The notes beneath the pieces were generated by a model, which was not told the origin of the DNA, did no database searches, and worked only from the letters and a program-made list of their open reading frames with translations. Of a stretch of 64,000 nt of DNA, positions 20,931 to 31,636 are shown piece after piece. Source of the DNA: Panaeolus papilionaceus. Lineage: Eukaryota; Basidiomycota; Agaricomycetes; Agaricales. The stretch's first letter is position 1. Every line of letters starts with the position of its first letter. Position numbers and translations under genes: made by a program. The stretch lies in contig JADNRZ010000008.1 in NCBI GenBank assembly GCA_015501605.1, forward strand, positions 1,984,001 through 2,048,000. The letters run 5' to 3'.

Positions 20931-22485
20931 CTAAAAAGGTAATTTTTCTTCCCTGCGGCGCGGTTTTCTGTGTACCTTTTGACCCTCGCTTTCGCGCTTA
21001 TTAAGTTATTTGGAGAAGGAATCATCAAATTCATTCTGATGGACCTATGAATTTCAACCCCCAAACTCTCCCTATTTTCAACAAAATTTCAAAATTTAAT
21101 TGGACCTGACCCCACAAATCCGCTAACTGCGGACAGTTTTTCTGTTGAAATGTCGAAATGGGCCCTCAAATCCGCTAAAAACAGACAGTTAAATCCAAAA
21201 AATTTCGCCTGAAATCCGCTAAATCCGGACAAGACCTGGCAGGAGCTTCCCGGGGCCTGTTGTGGTGCTACTGAATCAACGATGGAAGGAGGTGAACCCA
21301 GAGCGGTGGTGGGGTTGATATCAGGTGCTGATGTTTGATATTACCTCAACTGATGGCTAATTCTCTTCATCTCATCGAGGATCAAAAATGACATCCAAAG
21401 TTCTCTGTTCTCTTATTCTTGCAGCCCCAACTCAAGCATGACGTAGTTGTCAACATCTGCGTTTTCGGAGTCAACTTTTACCAGTTCTCGGCACAACACT
21501 GGAACTTCTCCCTCACCTCCCCTCGATCAAGCTTCACACGCAATGATGACGCCGCAAAACGATCAAAAAATGGTAGTTGATCCTAGTCGTACTTCGGCGC
21601 ACACGTTTTCATAAAACGTTCACTATACTACTGACTATTAAAAATAACTCCAATAATAGTGAAGCCTTTTGTACGACTCACCAGTCAAACCCACGAAAAA
21701 TAAGAACCAACGCAGAACACGGAACAGTGAAAAGGGACCAATGTGTGCGCCGCTACACCATGGTAAACGAGCACCTGCACCAAAGATGTGATGAAGGCAT
21801 TCAATCGCGGTATATTAATCATGCCGCTATTGTAGCACACCCTTCGAAGTTATCCTAGAACCGGGTTCGTTGCTCGTGCTGAGAGGATCAAGTTGAGGGT
21901 GGGAGGAGGAGCGCATAGCCTCCAGAATAGGCATCAACGAGGGCAAATGACACGAGGACAGCACATGCGAAATATGGGTTGAACTTCACTCTGGATGAGG
22001 TTGGGGATTGACCGAGGATGAGGTTATGAGTTCGTCTTACTTTGTACACATTCTCCGTTGACACAATATCTGACCTTGTTGAACCTCACACGTTCTCGAA
22101 GACCGTATCGTCGTTTCACGCTATCAATCTTCCGAGGCGTGACCCAGAAGTATTATATCATGTACTTGATTTTCAAATCAATCCACACCCTGCTACTATC
22201 AACTCGTACATAGATCACATAACTTCATTCTTGCATCCCCGCCCATCGAGAACTATGCAGAAAGGGGTGAGCCAATTGAGCAAGACAGGGGCAAAGGATG
22301 TTTAGAAGTACTAAGAGTAAACATACTGGAAGCTGTCAAACCTTGGCCATGGTGCTACCGTGCATGATGGCTTTAGTTGGGTGTCGCTACTGGAAGAGGT
22401 GTGGTTATTCCATAGTCCAAAGTTTCACAAACGCTATAATCTTGAGGGGTCCACGTTAGCCAAAGGCCTACAGATGGGCATAGGT
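20931..22485. other. Intergenic with a small repeated motif
   Basis: AAATCCGCTAA occurs three times at about 21115, 21169 and 21211, each followed within about 10 bases by a GGACA- or CAGACA-like string. Otherwise only short, unrelated open frames are present, and no gene is supported. Confidence 0.35.
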
Positions 22486-22489
22486 AAAA

Positions 22490-22640
22490 CGCCGTGCAAA
22501 GCCGCGCACGGCCGTGCGCGACCGTGCATGACCGTGCAAGGTCATAGTAAAGCCGTGCAGGGCCGTGTGGGGCCGTGAGCGAGCCGTGCACAACCGTGCG
22601 TGAACCGTGTATGTGCCATGCACAACTGTGCGCGAAATTT
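22490..22640. repeat. Degenerate GCCGTGCA tandem repeat, left block
   Basis: About a dozen imperfect copies of a roughly 10-bp unit around GCCGTGCAAG, including a GCGCACGGCCGTGCGC palindrome near 22502. A related block at 23135-23420 lies on the other side of R2 copy 2, so the R2 copy sits inside or between the repeats. Confidence 0.65.
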
Positions 22641-22679
22641 AGTGGAGTTCCTGTGAACGAGAAATACCGCAATGCCGTG

Positions 22680-23125
22680 TAAGTCGACAATCACTTCGAT
22701 TGTTGATGTGGATGTGAAACTACATACTCAATGACCGATGTGAGGTCACTGTCACTGTGGCCGCTCTGAGGGTGCATGTGGGTGTTTCCTTAGTTGACGA
22801 GGCCTTCTTAATAATCGAATAAATCTCTTACTGAAGCAAATGAAGATTCCTAAGACTGAGACGAATTACATACTCAGGTTCAACAGTTCAAATCATAAAG
22901 TAACCTGGTCTATTTCGCAAAGCCGAAGTACAAAGCGAAATGAGCTAAACTACTGACTATGGGGGTTCAAAACCAAAATAAGAAAGTGCCAAGATACATA
23001 AAAAATTGTTCGAAATAAAAGAAATGACCTGAAATGATCATAGGCAGAGGGAAGAGACAGGATTTGAACAACAAAAGGGAGAGAAGTGACGAGTAGAGTG
23101 ATGAAATAAACGAGTTAAAATGCCT
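22680..23125 (+). repeat. Dispersed repeat R2, copy 2 (truncated)
   Basis: This block is colinear with the left half of R2 copies at 6480 and 41790: GTGAGGTCA, CGCTCTGAGGGTGC, GTTGACGAGGCCTTC, a GGGGGTTC tract and AAGAAAGTGCCA. The right end with the GTGC microsatellite is missing. Confidence 0.55.
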
Positions 23126-23134
23126 GGCAAGTAC

Positions 23135-23420
23135 AGTGTAGTGTACCGTGAGTGACATGCCACTGCCGTGCCGAAAACACCGAAAACCGTGCAAAGATGT
23201 GCAGAGCTATGCAAGGACGTGCAAAGCCATGCAAAGCCGTGTCCCTGCCGTGGTCAACCGTGATGAGCTGTGTCCCTACCGTGTCCCAGACATACAGAGC
23301 GGTCGAAAGCTGTGTAAAATAGTCGCTCCAATAGTGTGCCACCTATTGATTCACTACCGTGCTACTGTGTGCTCAAGTGAAGAGCCGTTCAAAGCCCTGC
23401 AAAGCCATGAAATTCGCTGT
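23135..23420. repeat. Degenerate CCGTGCAAAG tandem repeat, right block
   Basis: Repeated 10-bp-like units such as CCGTGCAAAG, GCCATGCAAAG and CCGTGTCCCT, more decayed toward the right end. Related to the block at 22490-22640. Confidence 0.6.
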
Positions 23421-24329
23421 GGGACATGGTAGTGAGTTCACGGCAGCGCACGTCTTTGCATGGCGTTTTCTAGTTGCCTGTGTTTATTGGATGTCTACCG
23501 ACTTCTCTCGAAGTGTCGGAAGATATTGAGCTACCTTCGTTGATGTAGGCACACACTTCGCTGGAAGGCGTGTCAGTCCACAGGCCAGTTGATGAATTTC
23601 CAGCATAGCAAAAATACGCACTACCAAGAAGCACCAGGACAGACCATTGGGCCAGTCCATCTGCCCCTGGCCGAACTAGAGTCCCTATTCATGCCACCGG
23701 AGACTGGATGAAAGGGGGTTCTGCATGGCTAACTTGACTTGCGAGTTAAGAGTGCGAGATGAGCGAGTGGACGGTGTCGTATGAGCATGGTACTCGGGAG
23801 TGAATAGATAGGGGCGAATTTGAGTTGAATGGAGGGGAGTGGACTGTGGGGTCAATTCGAGTAAGGAAGTGAGCTAGTGGCTCTTTGAAGTATCGTCTTT
23901 CGCATTCATTCAGACATTTATTGTAATTGATTGAAAGGTATCTATGAATATATACAGAGTGTCTTGGTTTCCACTCTGATACCGTATGATTATAAAAAGA
24001 AAGAAGGTTTTACGAGGCGTTGTTATTGGATACTTCAAGTGGCAAATGATAAAGCGTGTTTACTATCAACTCAAGTTGAGATATCTTGTCTCCTTTATTT
24101 ATTGACATTCGAAAAGGCAATAAAGGTGAATCCAGCATTCCAACCAAAGAGCAGCACAAGCAGCACCCAGTATTCTATGTGTATCATAAACACGCATCAA
24201 TTCATTGTTTGAGACTAGCCCCACTCATCGAACAGTGCACTGTCGAGTTGTAGCTTTGGCCCAGACGACTGAGACTACCCCAATACTCGACTCAGAGCAA
24301 AGCCGGCCAACATCGGAGGGTTGTAAGAA
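23421..24329. other. Intergenic, nothing recognised
   Basis: No gene, RNA or repeat unit could be supported. Several short frames have no recognisable protein features. Confidence 0.35.
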
Positions 24330-24570
24330 GAACTGGAACGGGTAAAGTCGCAAGCCGCCGCGACATAAAAAAACGAAAGGGAAGGGAAGGGTGGGTAGTG
24401 GTTAACTGGAGAGCACTTAATCTCACGACTCATATTCGAGATATGAGATAAAAGAGAACCCCCATTTATGCGTTGGAATCGACGTGTAAACGTAACGATC
24501 AACATCAACACCTCTCCATCCGCCCTCACTAGCCCTCAGACTACGCATGAAAGCATAACCCCTGTCCGTA

Positions 24571-24680
24571 CCACCAAGTATGCATGAGCAAAACCACAAG
24601 AACCTAGCTTATGGCACAATCAAGTACGACGATCGTGCACATAACGCTAGGTATTAGTGCACTGCTATCTTACTTGGTGG
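24571..24680 (+). repeat. Hairpin unit H2-b with perfect outer arms
   Basis: CCACCAAGTA (24571-24580) and TACTTGGTGG (24671-24680) are perfect 10-bp inverted repeats 110 bp apart end to end. Inside, ACCTAGCTTATG faces CATAACGCTAGGT, and a short GCAC/GTGC pair flanks the apex. Confidence 0.75.
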
Positions 24681-26047
24681 GTAAGCTCGTTGGTATTATC
24701 ACTATCAATAGAGAGAGACTTTCAAAGGTTCAGATGTACAACTCCATCCAGTAACCTCCATCCCCCATGCACTCAAGCCCTCGTGACAACACAAATTGCA
24801 TCATCCACCGAGATCAGATAAAACGATGCCAAACCCGGCTTTCCACAAGATGAAACAACCGGTCAAATCAGGAAGAAACAGCGAAAGACGGGACAAGAGT
24901 GTAGCACCGTGCGTCACCTGTGGTATGCCTCCATCCATTCACGGATCCAAACCCATCAACACCCTGTCTATCCAACCTCCATCTATTCCTGCACCTTACC
25001 TCATCTCACCCCCCACACGCAAAACTGCAACGTAACCACTGCCACTACCAAGTACATTCGTAAATGACTGCTGGGACCAGCTTACACACGATGGTGTCTG
25101 TTACCAAAGACCCAAAGTAGGTTGTAATGCAGGGAAGAAGCCACGTAGTCATACTCGGTGGATATGCGGTTCGTTGCCTAAGCTGGAATCATCAATAGTT
25201 CTCCATGACCTGGAAACCATCATCCGACGCCCAGTGCCTATCCAACCCCCCATCCAATGTCGTTGATATGTCTTCGTCCAAACAACCATCTGACCTCACC
25301 CAATCCTATCATTCAAGTAGAGACAGCGAGACAACAACACTCCATATCAAGACGACGAGCCATGATCTCGACGCTAAGAGGACTAAGTGACCATCATGGA
25401 GATGTCGATGAAATCTGGTCTGTTGGCTGTCATATCAGGGTGGATTGGGTGGGTAAAAATCTGGAAGCGCATTGAGATCAAAGGATAAGGGAGGCTAGGA
25501 GAGACGATGACATGTTGACGGTGATGAACAGAAGTAGATCTGGACAGAGTGGTGACGATGGAAGCACACAGCGATGAAGAGCGATAGAAAGGGTGAACTG
25601 ACAGGACAACGATCTGATAAGATAGAAGAGGGAAAAAATCCACGTCATTATTTACTGACGACATGAACGCTCACGACGACGGTCGTTTAGAGTGCTGCTG
25701 TTGAAAGAGATTGAGGAATGAACATAATTGTGTGCTGAAAGAAGAGATAATCAGCTTGCACGTTATCATTTTATTCCCGGCACCCCAAGACTGTTGGAGA
25801 GCGTCATCGTCATTGGGCATATGGCAGAGATGAAGGGACCTGATAAAGAAAAAGAGGAAATAGTGACGACCAGTGCACGGCAACTTGGCGAATCCCGCAT
25901 ATCGTAATGTAATGTTGTGAGCAAGACGAAGTTGGATGAACGAAAGGGGAGGAAGGAAAGGGAACAAGAGGACAGACGACCAACGTCATGGAAGTAGCTG
26001 ATCAAGGAGAGCAAGGGGAGTTACATCGTCCTCGCCTGCGTTGAACA

Positions 26048-26080
26048 TCCCAAATTGGGCCAGGCGTCCACGGGGTCCTA
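26048..26080 (+). repeat. Array end module, copy 4 (TCCCAAAT type)
   Basis: TCCCAAATTGGG, palindromic except for one base, precedes GGGGTCCTAG with 24 bp start to start, as at 11925. Confidence 0.6.
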
Positions 26081-28110
26081 GATCCTTCCTTCTGTTTAGA
26101 CCGATAGTCATTTTGAGATTTTATGCTTCTAGCGCGATTCCCAAGCACTCATTTTTGAGGGTCGTGTTATCTTAATGCTCACTCGTCCATGTTCACTCGG
26201 GGTTGTGGTCAAGATGAGTGTGTAAAGTAAAGTTTCGTCCTTACAACATCGCAATCCTACGACCCACGCGAGAATACAACCAATACACCACCGAATAACA
26301 ACATGACGCAATGAAATCTAGCAAGCATCAGAGACAAAAGTATCTTGTATTTTTTGTCAACTGCTCTGCTCTTGCACCCGAGCCCATTTCACCCAACTAC
26401 AACAACAACAGACATCTTCCACAGGGGTCGACGAGTTAAAATGATCCCAGTTTATTTGCACCATGACAGAAAATCAAAGTGCATATAAACAGGGGTAGAC
26501 CGCACCTCACCCGGTGGAGCAGACAGGCTGCATCGTGGTGCGAAGCGTTGTATAAACAGATTCCGTTATATAGGAGAAAAATGAACGAAACGAGGAGGGT
26601 AGATAATGATGAACAGGCGAAATGATAAAGGAGCGGAACACATGCAGAAAGAACGTATCACCCATAACGCCACCAACAACGACAGCGAAATCGGATGGTA
26701 GCTGGAATCAATATGCCACGTTTACAATGCTGAAAAGCGGTCATCATGGATATTGAAAAAAAAGCATCCCATTCACATTGTCGTATGATGTATCGGGGTG
26801 AGCCATGTGGACAAAAGTTTAAAAGACGGTGGAGAGACGTGAGGTTTAGAGAAGTGAGGGAGGAAGCAACGATACATCTGAAAGCTGACAGAGAGGGTTA
26901 AGAAGGAGAATAAAAAGGAAAAAAGTAGAAATGAAATGAAATCAGACTCCAGGACACGACCGAGAAAGCCCATCGGTGACAACACATCCAAAAACGACCA
27001 TGAGACGACAGCGGCTTTTATACAGAGTATGAAGCACCATGCAACGTGGAAAAATGTTGATACATGCTTCACTCTGAATGAGCGCATCCTCATGGTCGTT
27101 GAAGAGCGTCAGAGGGTTAAGGCGAGGGGTGAGTCAGATAAGATGGCGAAAAGGAATAATAGAAAAACGCGAGAGCGCTGAAAGAAAGGGAGTGAAATAG
27201 ATCTGGAACATTATGAATGACGACGCCGACTTCCACGGACGATCACACAGACGATGGATGTTCTTTACAAAGTGTGAAGCATTGCAACGTCGAAAGATAC
27301 CAGCATCTGTATCATTTTGATGCTGTACAGTTTCACGGTGGTTGGAAAGTGGCAGATATTAGCAGGAGTGAACAACAACAAGATAGAGGGGGCAGACCAG
27401 ACACGACATTCCCCGCCATCCACCAACAAAAACAGAGATAGAGGAGAGAAGATGATGAGAGAATAAAGAACAGTGCTAGAGATGTCAACGTACATGACGA
27501 CGATTGTCCATGGCATCAACATACTACACCTGTAAACATGAAGCAGCATGCGAACCTGAAAACACACAGGGGAAACGTGTCTGCATCAAGGTGATCGAAG
27601 TCCATCTAGACGAGGGTAAAGTAGGAGGGAATGAAAACGCAGAATCTTGCAAAGACGACCGCTGATACCCACTTAACAACTCAGGGAGCACAATGCGACA
27701 TTGAGAGCGTCAACGTTAACAGAGTATAGACCTGATCGAGGTACTTCACGACCGTCGGGTTATACTGTCTTTAAAAGGATAATGAGCCAGGTTGTTTGAA
27801 AAGGAGGTGAGGTGATGGGGATGATCTGAGGGCGAAGAAAAAGGAGAAAGGGGAGAGTGATGAAAGAGAATAAATCCATAGGCCAAAGACCTTGATACCC
27901 ACGACGCCGATTGTTGAGAGCAACCGTGTTATTCTGATGACAGGGTATCAACCACGATGCGAGGTTGAAAACATCAATGTTTGCATCACGTTGATCAGAC
28001 AGGGCCTCAAGATCGTCAGGGAACGTCGTCGGTTGATGATCCTGCATCCATGCCATCGTTATACCAACCAGACTCTCCACTCCAACCCAATCCAACGACG
28101 ACCAACCACC

Positions 28111-28215
28111 ATCCACCGTGATGACATATGGAAGGGGTTTAACCTGGTTTATGTACGCAATGAAAACATTCATGGGCACATAAAGCAGGTATCCACCTGT
28201 TATCACTTGGTGGAT
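28111..28215 (+). repeat. Hairpin unit H1-c
   Basis: Outer arms ATCCACCGTGAT and ATCACTTGGTGGAT; inner arms ACCTGGTTTATGT and ACATAAAGCAGGT with a single mismatch; apex AATGAAAACATT flanked by CGCA/TGGG. It has the same 105-bp length as 8083-8187, and one frame stays open through both. Confidence 0.75.
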
Positions 28216-28488
28216 GACGTAGTTGTGTTGGCGCACCGCAGAGGAGCATCCTCCACAAATGTGGAGTTGGCATCACGCCAGCGTGATGTATCGCGACAAA
28301 GGGAAAAAAAAATGGGATACCCCTCCCACCTCACTGAACGGCGAAGTGTGAGGAGACAATAAGAAATAGGGAAGGAAAGTAAAACAGACCTGGTGAGAAT
28401 AATTCTGACAGAGATAACAAGTATGCAGTTGAACCCTGCTTACAGCCCAATCTCTGCTTTATACCAATCCCAAAGACACGCGGTGCCG

Positions 28489-28593
28489 ATCCACCCTGGC
28501 GAAGTGTGGAAGGACGATATACCCGGCTTATTTACGCAGTTAACAACAAACATGCGCACTAGACCAGGTAATTCCCTGTCATCATTGGTGGAT
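28489..28593 (+). repeat. Hairpin unit H1-d
   Basis: ATCCACCCTGGCGAAG at the left and TCATCATTGGTGGAT at the right, with the inner 3' arm AGACCAGGTA. It pairs with H1-c in the same order and spacing as H1-a/H1-b. Confidence 0.65.
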
Positions 28594-29278
28594 GATTTGA
28601 CTGTGCCGCTCTAACAGGCTGAGTGACAAAAGGGAAACCAGAGAGATGAGAAGAGAAGAAAATAAGGAAGGGAAAGAGAGCAAGAGTAATAACGAGAGAA
28701 GTTAATCCCCCCAGAGATAAGGAGAACCAGCGACGATCCTGGCGCGTGATTGAGCTTTGCAGGCTTACAGTACATGATGCATGGCACAGCGTTGAAAAAC
28801 GTCAGTGCGTGCATTATTCTGATGAAGCGCAGCCTCCCAATCATCGGGCATGTCGCCTTCTGAGAACATGGAGGGATTATAAACGATGACGTGTCATGAG
28901 GACTTGGTAGAACCAGGGAAGAAAGCCATGCAGCATGGAGAAAATAAAAGAAACCAAGATGAAATACAAAGGTGTTCATTCAATCAATAGTCAGCCGGTC
29001 TAGGAAGTAGCGTAGGACGCTGAAAAGGTGCCCCACTGAGGTGGGGATTGCGCAGAGCGAGCTACCTGAAAGCCGGTGATATCGATGATGTCGTTGTGCA
29101 AGTCGAGAAAGGTAGCAGAGCAGCCCAGAACAGTAAATCATCGAAAGAAAAGCGTCCAAATACAATGACAAGCCCCGATTATGAGAGTTCACGACGAAGG
29201 ACAGTGTATGGAGATGGGAGAAAGAGTGAGAAAGGGACACGTCGACTTTTGCTACTTAGATCAGTCAGTGAACCTTCG

Positions 29279-29313
29279 TCCTAATTAGGTATTTCGGAGT
29301 ATTCGGGGTCCTG
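29279..29313 (+). repeat. Array end module, copy 5
   Basis: TCCTAATTAGG to GGGGTCCTG is 26 bp start to start. TCACTCGTGCATCTCAACT follows about 40 bp later, as after other copies. Confidence 0.65.
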
Positions 29314-29490
29314 AATGCCTGGCCTGGGTCCTCCTCAATGATCGATGATCACTCGTGCATCTCAACTTGCTAGTCGCATAGCCAGAAAATCTCATTCTTG
29401 GAAATTCCGCCAATTCGCCAATTCGGCGAATTGAAATTCCTAATTTGGAAGTTAGAAATATTATTAATTAAATTTTTTACTATTATTATG

Positions 29491-30351
29491 GGCCGAACGG
29501 AGGACCCCTGATAATGCTGGGAGGGGCCTGAGCCGGATTTCGACAAAAATTGAAAATTTTGGGCCAAATCTCTGATCCATATTTCGACAAAAGTTGTCAA
29601 ATCTGGCAAACTCCCTGAGCCCATATTCCCGACAAAAGTTGTTTGGTGATGGTTGGCCTCATCCAGCGTTTCGACAAAAGTTGATCTCGGCCAGATATTG
29701 GCGTTGTTAGGAGTACATAGGTGTTCAGGTCTCAAACTCTGGGTTCGATTCCCGGACATGACTTTTTTTATTCTGTACTCTACTTAGTTTAGTATTTTTT
29801 TTTCGTCGATCACAACATTGAAGTAAATTTGATCTACCTATCGTTCTCTGCCTCGGTCTTACACCAATGCAATTTTTGTGCGTTGCAGACACAAAGCTTC
29901 CTCCAGTCACTGATCCAGGCATACCCTTTGTTGGCGTCAGTGATCTCGACCAACAATGCTTTTATACACTTGACTCCGGTGTGGCTGTCATTCAGGAGGC
30001 ACTGGTGAATTCTCGAAAACGGAAGCAGGTGGATGTTGTGGACACCAATTCGGAGTGTCAGGCGGCTGGCAGTGCAAACTTGCGGTGATTTTTTAACAGA
30101 TTTGTTAGATTACAAGTACATGATGAATATAAGGTAGTTATAGGGCTAATTTGAGGGAAACGGCCCATTTCCGACAACGGTACACAAAAACCTGATGCCT
30201 GATCCTGAAGTTCCGACAAAACCTCGATATTGGTCAAATGCCTGAGTCGATTTCGACAAATTCGGCCTAAAAAGGAAGTGCTGAGTTCCGACAAAAGTCG
30301 ACCTGTGGGATCAGGCCTTTGGCGGCATTATCAGGGGTCCTCCGAACGGCC
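29491..30351. mobile_element. 861-bp TIR element with internal repeats and a tRNA-like region
   Basis: The 27-bp ends 29491-29517 and 30325-30351 are inverted repeats matching at 25 of 27 positions (core CGGAGGACCCCTGATAATGC). Both ends are followed inward by a GGCCTGA string. TATTAATT-like sequence flanks both sides and may be the target duplication. Inside, TTCGACAAAA/TTCCGACAAAA is repeated about eight times on both sides of a central part. A 73-codon frame at 29867-30088 has no recognisable domain, and no transposase is seen, so the element is non-autonomous. An antisense frame at 29370-29759 crosses the left TIR and is not credible. Confidence 0.7.
29680..29769 (+). other. tRNA-like (leucine-type) Pol III region inside the TIR element
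   Basis: CTCGGCCAGATATTGG (29686-29701) resembles a tRNA A box. GGTTCGATTCC (29742-29752) is a perfect B box, and a T7 run at 29763-29769 would terminate Pol III. CTGGG/CCCGG form a T-stem around it. The acceptor and anticodon stems do not pair well, so it is not a working tRNA gene. It is more likely a tRNA-derived or SINE-derived promoter. Spacing suits a long-variable-arm tRNA. Confidence 0.45.
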
Positions 30352-31636
30352 TAATATTAATTCAGGAAATAGAGTTGTTATTCAAAAAAAAAAAAATAAT
30401 AACGAGTGTTAAAATGTCGATGTCCAGACAGCTACAGGAGGAAACAAGTGACGCACCGTGATAGAACACTAGTATAAACCAGAAAACAAGCGCGGCGTGG
30501 CGAGCACTGCAACTGATCACAACACACAAACAGCAGTGTCGTACTGCCTACAGTATATAGTATAAAACCAAACAAAATAATGAGGACCAGTGGTGATGAG
30601 TGAGAGTAGGCGGAGGTGATGTGTATTCGAGGGTGAAATGCACGGAGCTGGTAGGTACTTTGTATGCCTGTGGTCGATAGGCAGAGTAAAGAATGATAAA
30701 TAATGATTCTAGCACTTCGAGTGCTCCTGAGTGATACAAGCTGTTGACTGATAAAGAGGTTGACTGTAACCTTAAACTAGACATTCAAAGTCCTCTGTGA
30801 CTCAGATACTTACTGATACAAAGGGTGAGGTGGTGGAACCTAGTGTATTTCGTAGTTTAGGTACATATTATATACTACAGAAGGTGTGGATACCGTGGAA
30901 CAAAGAATGAAGAATACAGACCAATAGGAATTTGTATATTACAGAAGACAGAGGGGTTGCATAACGATGTGATCTGAGCAGGGTGTCATGGGTACTTCTT
31001 TCAGTGCTGTCTTTGGGTCATTAACCTGTGGTGCTGCCACTACTTAGCATCTTGGATAAATTTAGACGCCGATAACTCAGCAATACTTAAATCATCGCGG
31101 GATTTACAGGGACTCGATTCTTACCTGGTCCAGAAGGCTTCTTGTCACCACAATCTCACATTTAACCGAACGCAAGTCACAATAATGCTCGGTTCCAGTC
31201 TACATGTGGTTGCATAACTATTGCGAAGTGACCGCATCAAGGTGAAGCGATAGAAATTGCGGGTTTTTCAATGGTTCGATGCCTCGCCAGCATGCAGGTC
31301 GCTCCGTCAACCTGACCATAGATGAACTGATTATCTAGTCCCTATTCCGGGGCGTTTGTGGTCACTAGACACCAGAAACTGCCTTGTAAGCCACGCCAGT
31401 GTTAATTCAGGATCCTCCGCACTATTAAGACGAAGCAGCCTTGCGACGGAGCCTGGCGCAGACAGGTTCGAACTTCGGACGCCAAATGCATATCAATCAA
31501 TCAAATATATTAGTACAACCCTAAATGATGCTCAGCACAGCGATCTTCCTATCCGAGACGAGTAAAGAGGAAATTATGGGGTAAGATGAACAAATCACAT
31601 CGAGAACAGCTGAGGGGAAGGATCTCAGGAATGAAT
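30352..31636. other. Intergenic, nothing recognised
   Basis: An A-rich run at 30386-30397 borders the TIR element. The rest is the 3' flank of the next gene with only short unrelated frames. Confidence 0.35.

Larger units (their letters stand above)
24330..26080 (+). repeat. Hairpin array 4 (non-coding), colinear copy of array 2
   Basis: Same order of parts as 9985-11957: the GATATGAGAT stretch (24450), H2 hairpin units, then GATAAAGAAAAAG (25840), GGAAGTAGCTGATCAAGGAG (25990) and an end module of TCCCAAAT type. H2 units lie at 24571-24680 and about 25045-25170. Indels separate the copies, so duplication is not very recent. Confidence 0.6.
26100..29313 (+). repeat. Hairpin array 5 (non-coding)
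   Basis: 26230-26560 is strongly colinear with 61080-61400 (shared CACGCGAGAATACAACCAAT and GAGCCC..TTCACCCAACTAC). B-type units recur near 27046, 27280, 27540, 27690, 27960 and 28783. H1 hairpins lie at 28111-28215 and 28489-28593. The right end (29040-29313) matches 14560-14850. It follows array 4 directly, as array 3 follows array 2. No coding region is supported. Confidence 0.6.

Noticed and set aside
22042..22305. 87-codon frame
   Set aside because: No recognisable motif, no splice context and no paralogue in the window.
27892..28362. 156-codon frame through hairpin H1-c, similar to parts of 8083-8220 and 55818-56198
   Set aside because: The peptide IHRDDIWKGFNLVYVRNENI recurs in H1-a, but H1-g has an extra base in the apex and other copies are shifted. 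Palindromic DNA explains the conservation better than coding.
9141..29313. Helitron 3' ends (hairpin followed by CTRR)
   Set aside because: Some copies end in CTGG, CTAG or CTGA, but others read CTGC, CTAC or CTGT, and homology continues past the motif. No RepHel gene is seen. Kept only as an idea.
29680..29762. Functional tRNA gene
   Set aside because: B box and T-stem are good, but the acceptor and anticodon stems do not pair and it lies inside a TIR element.
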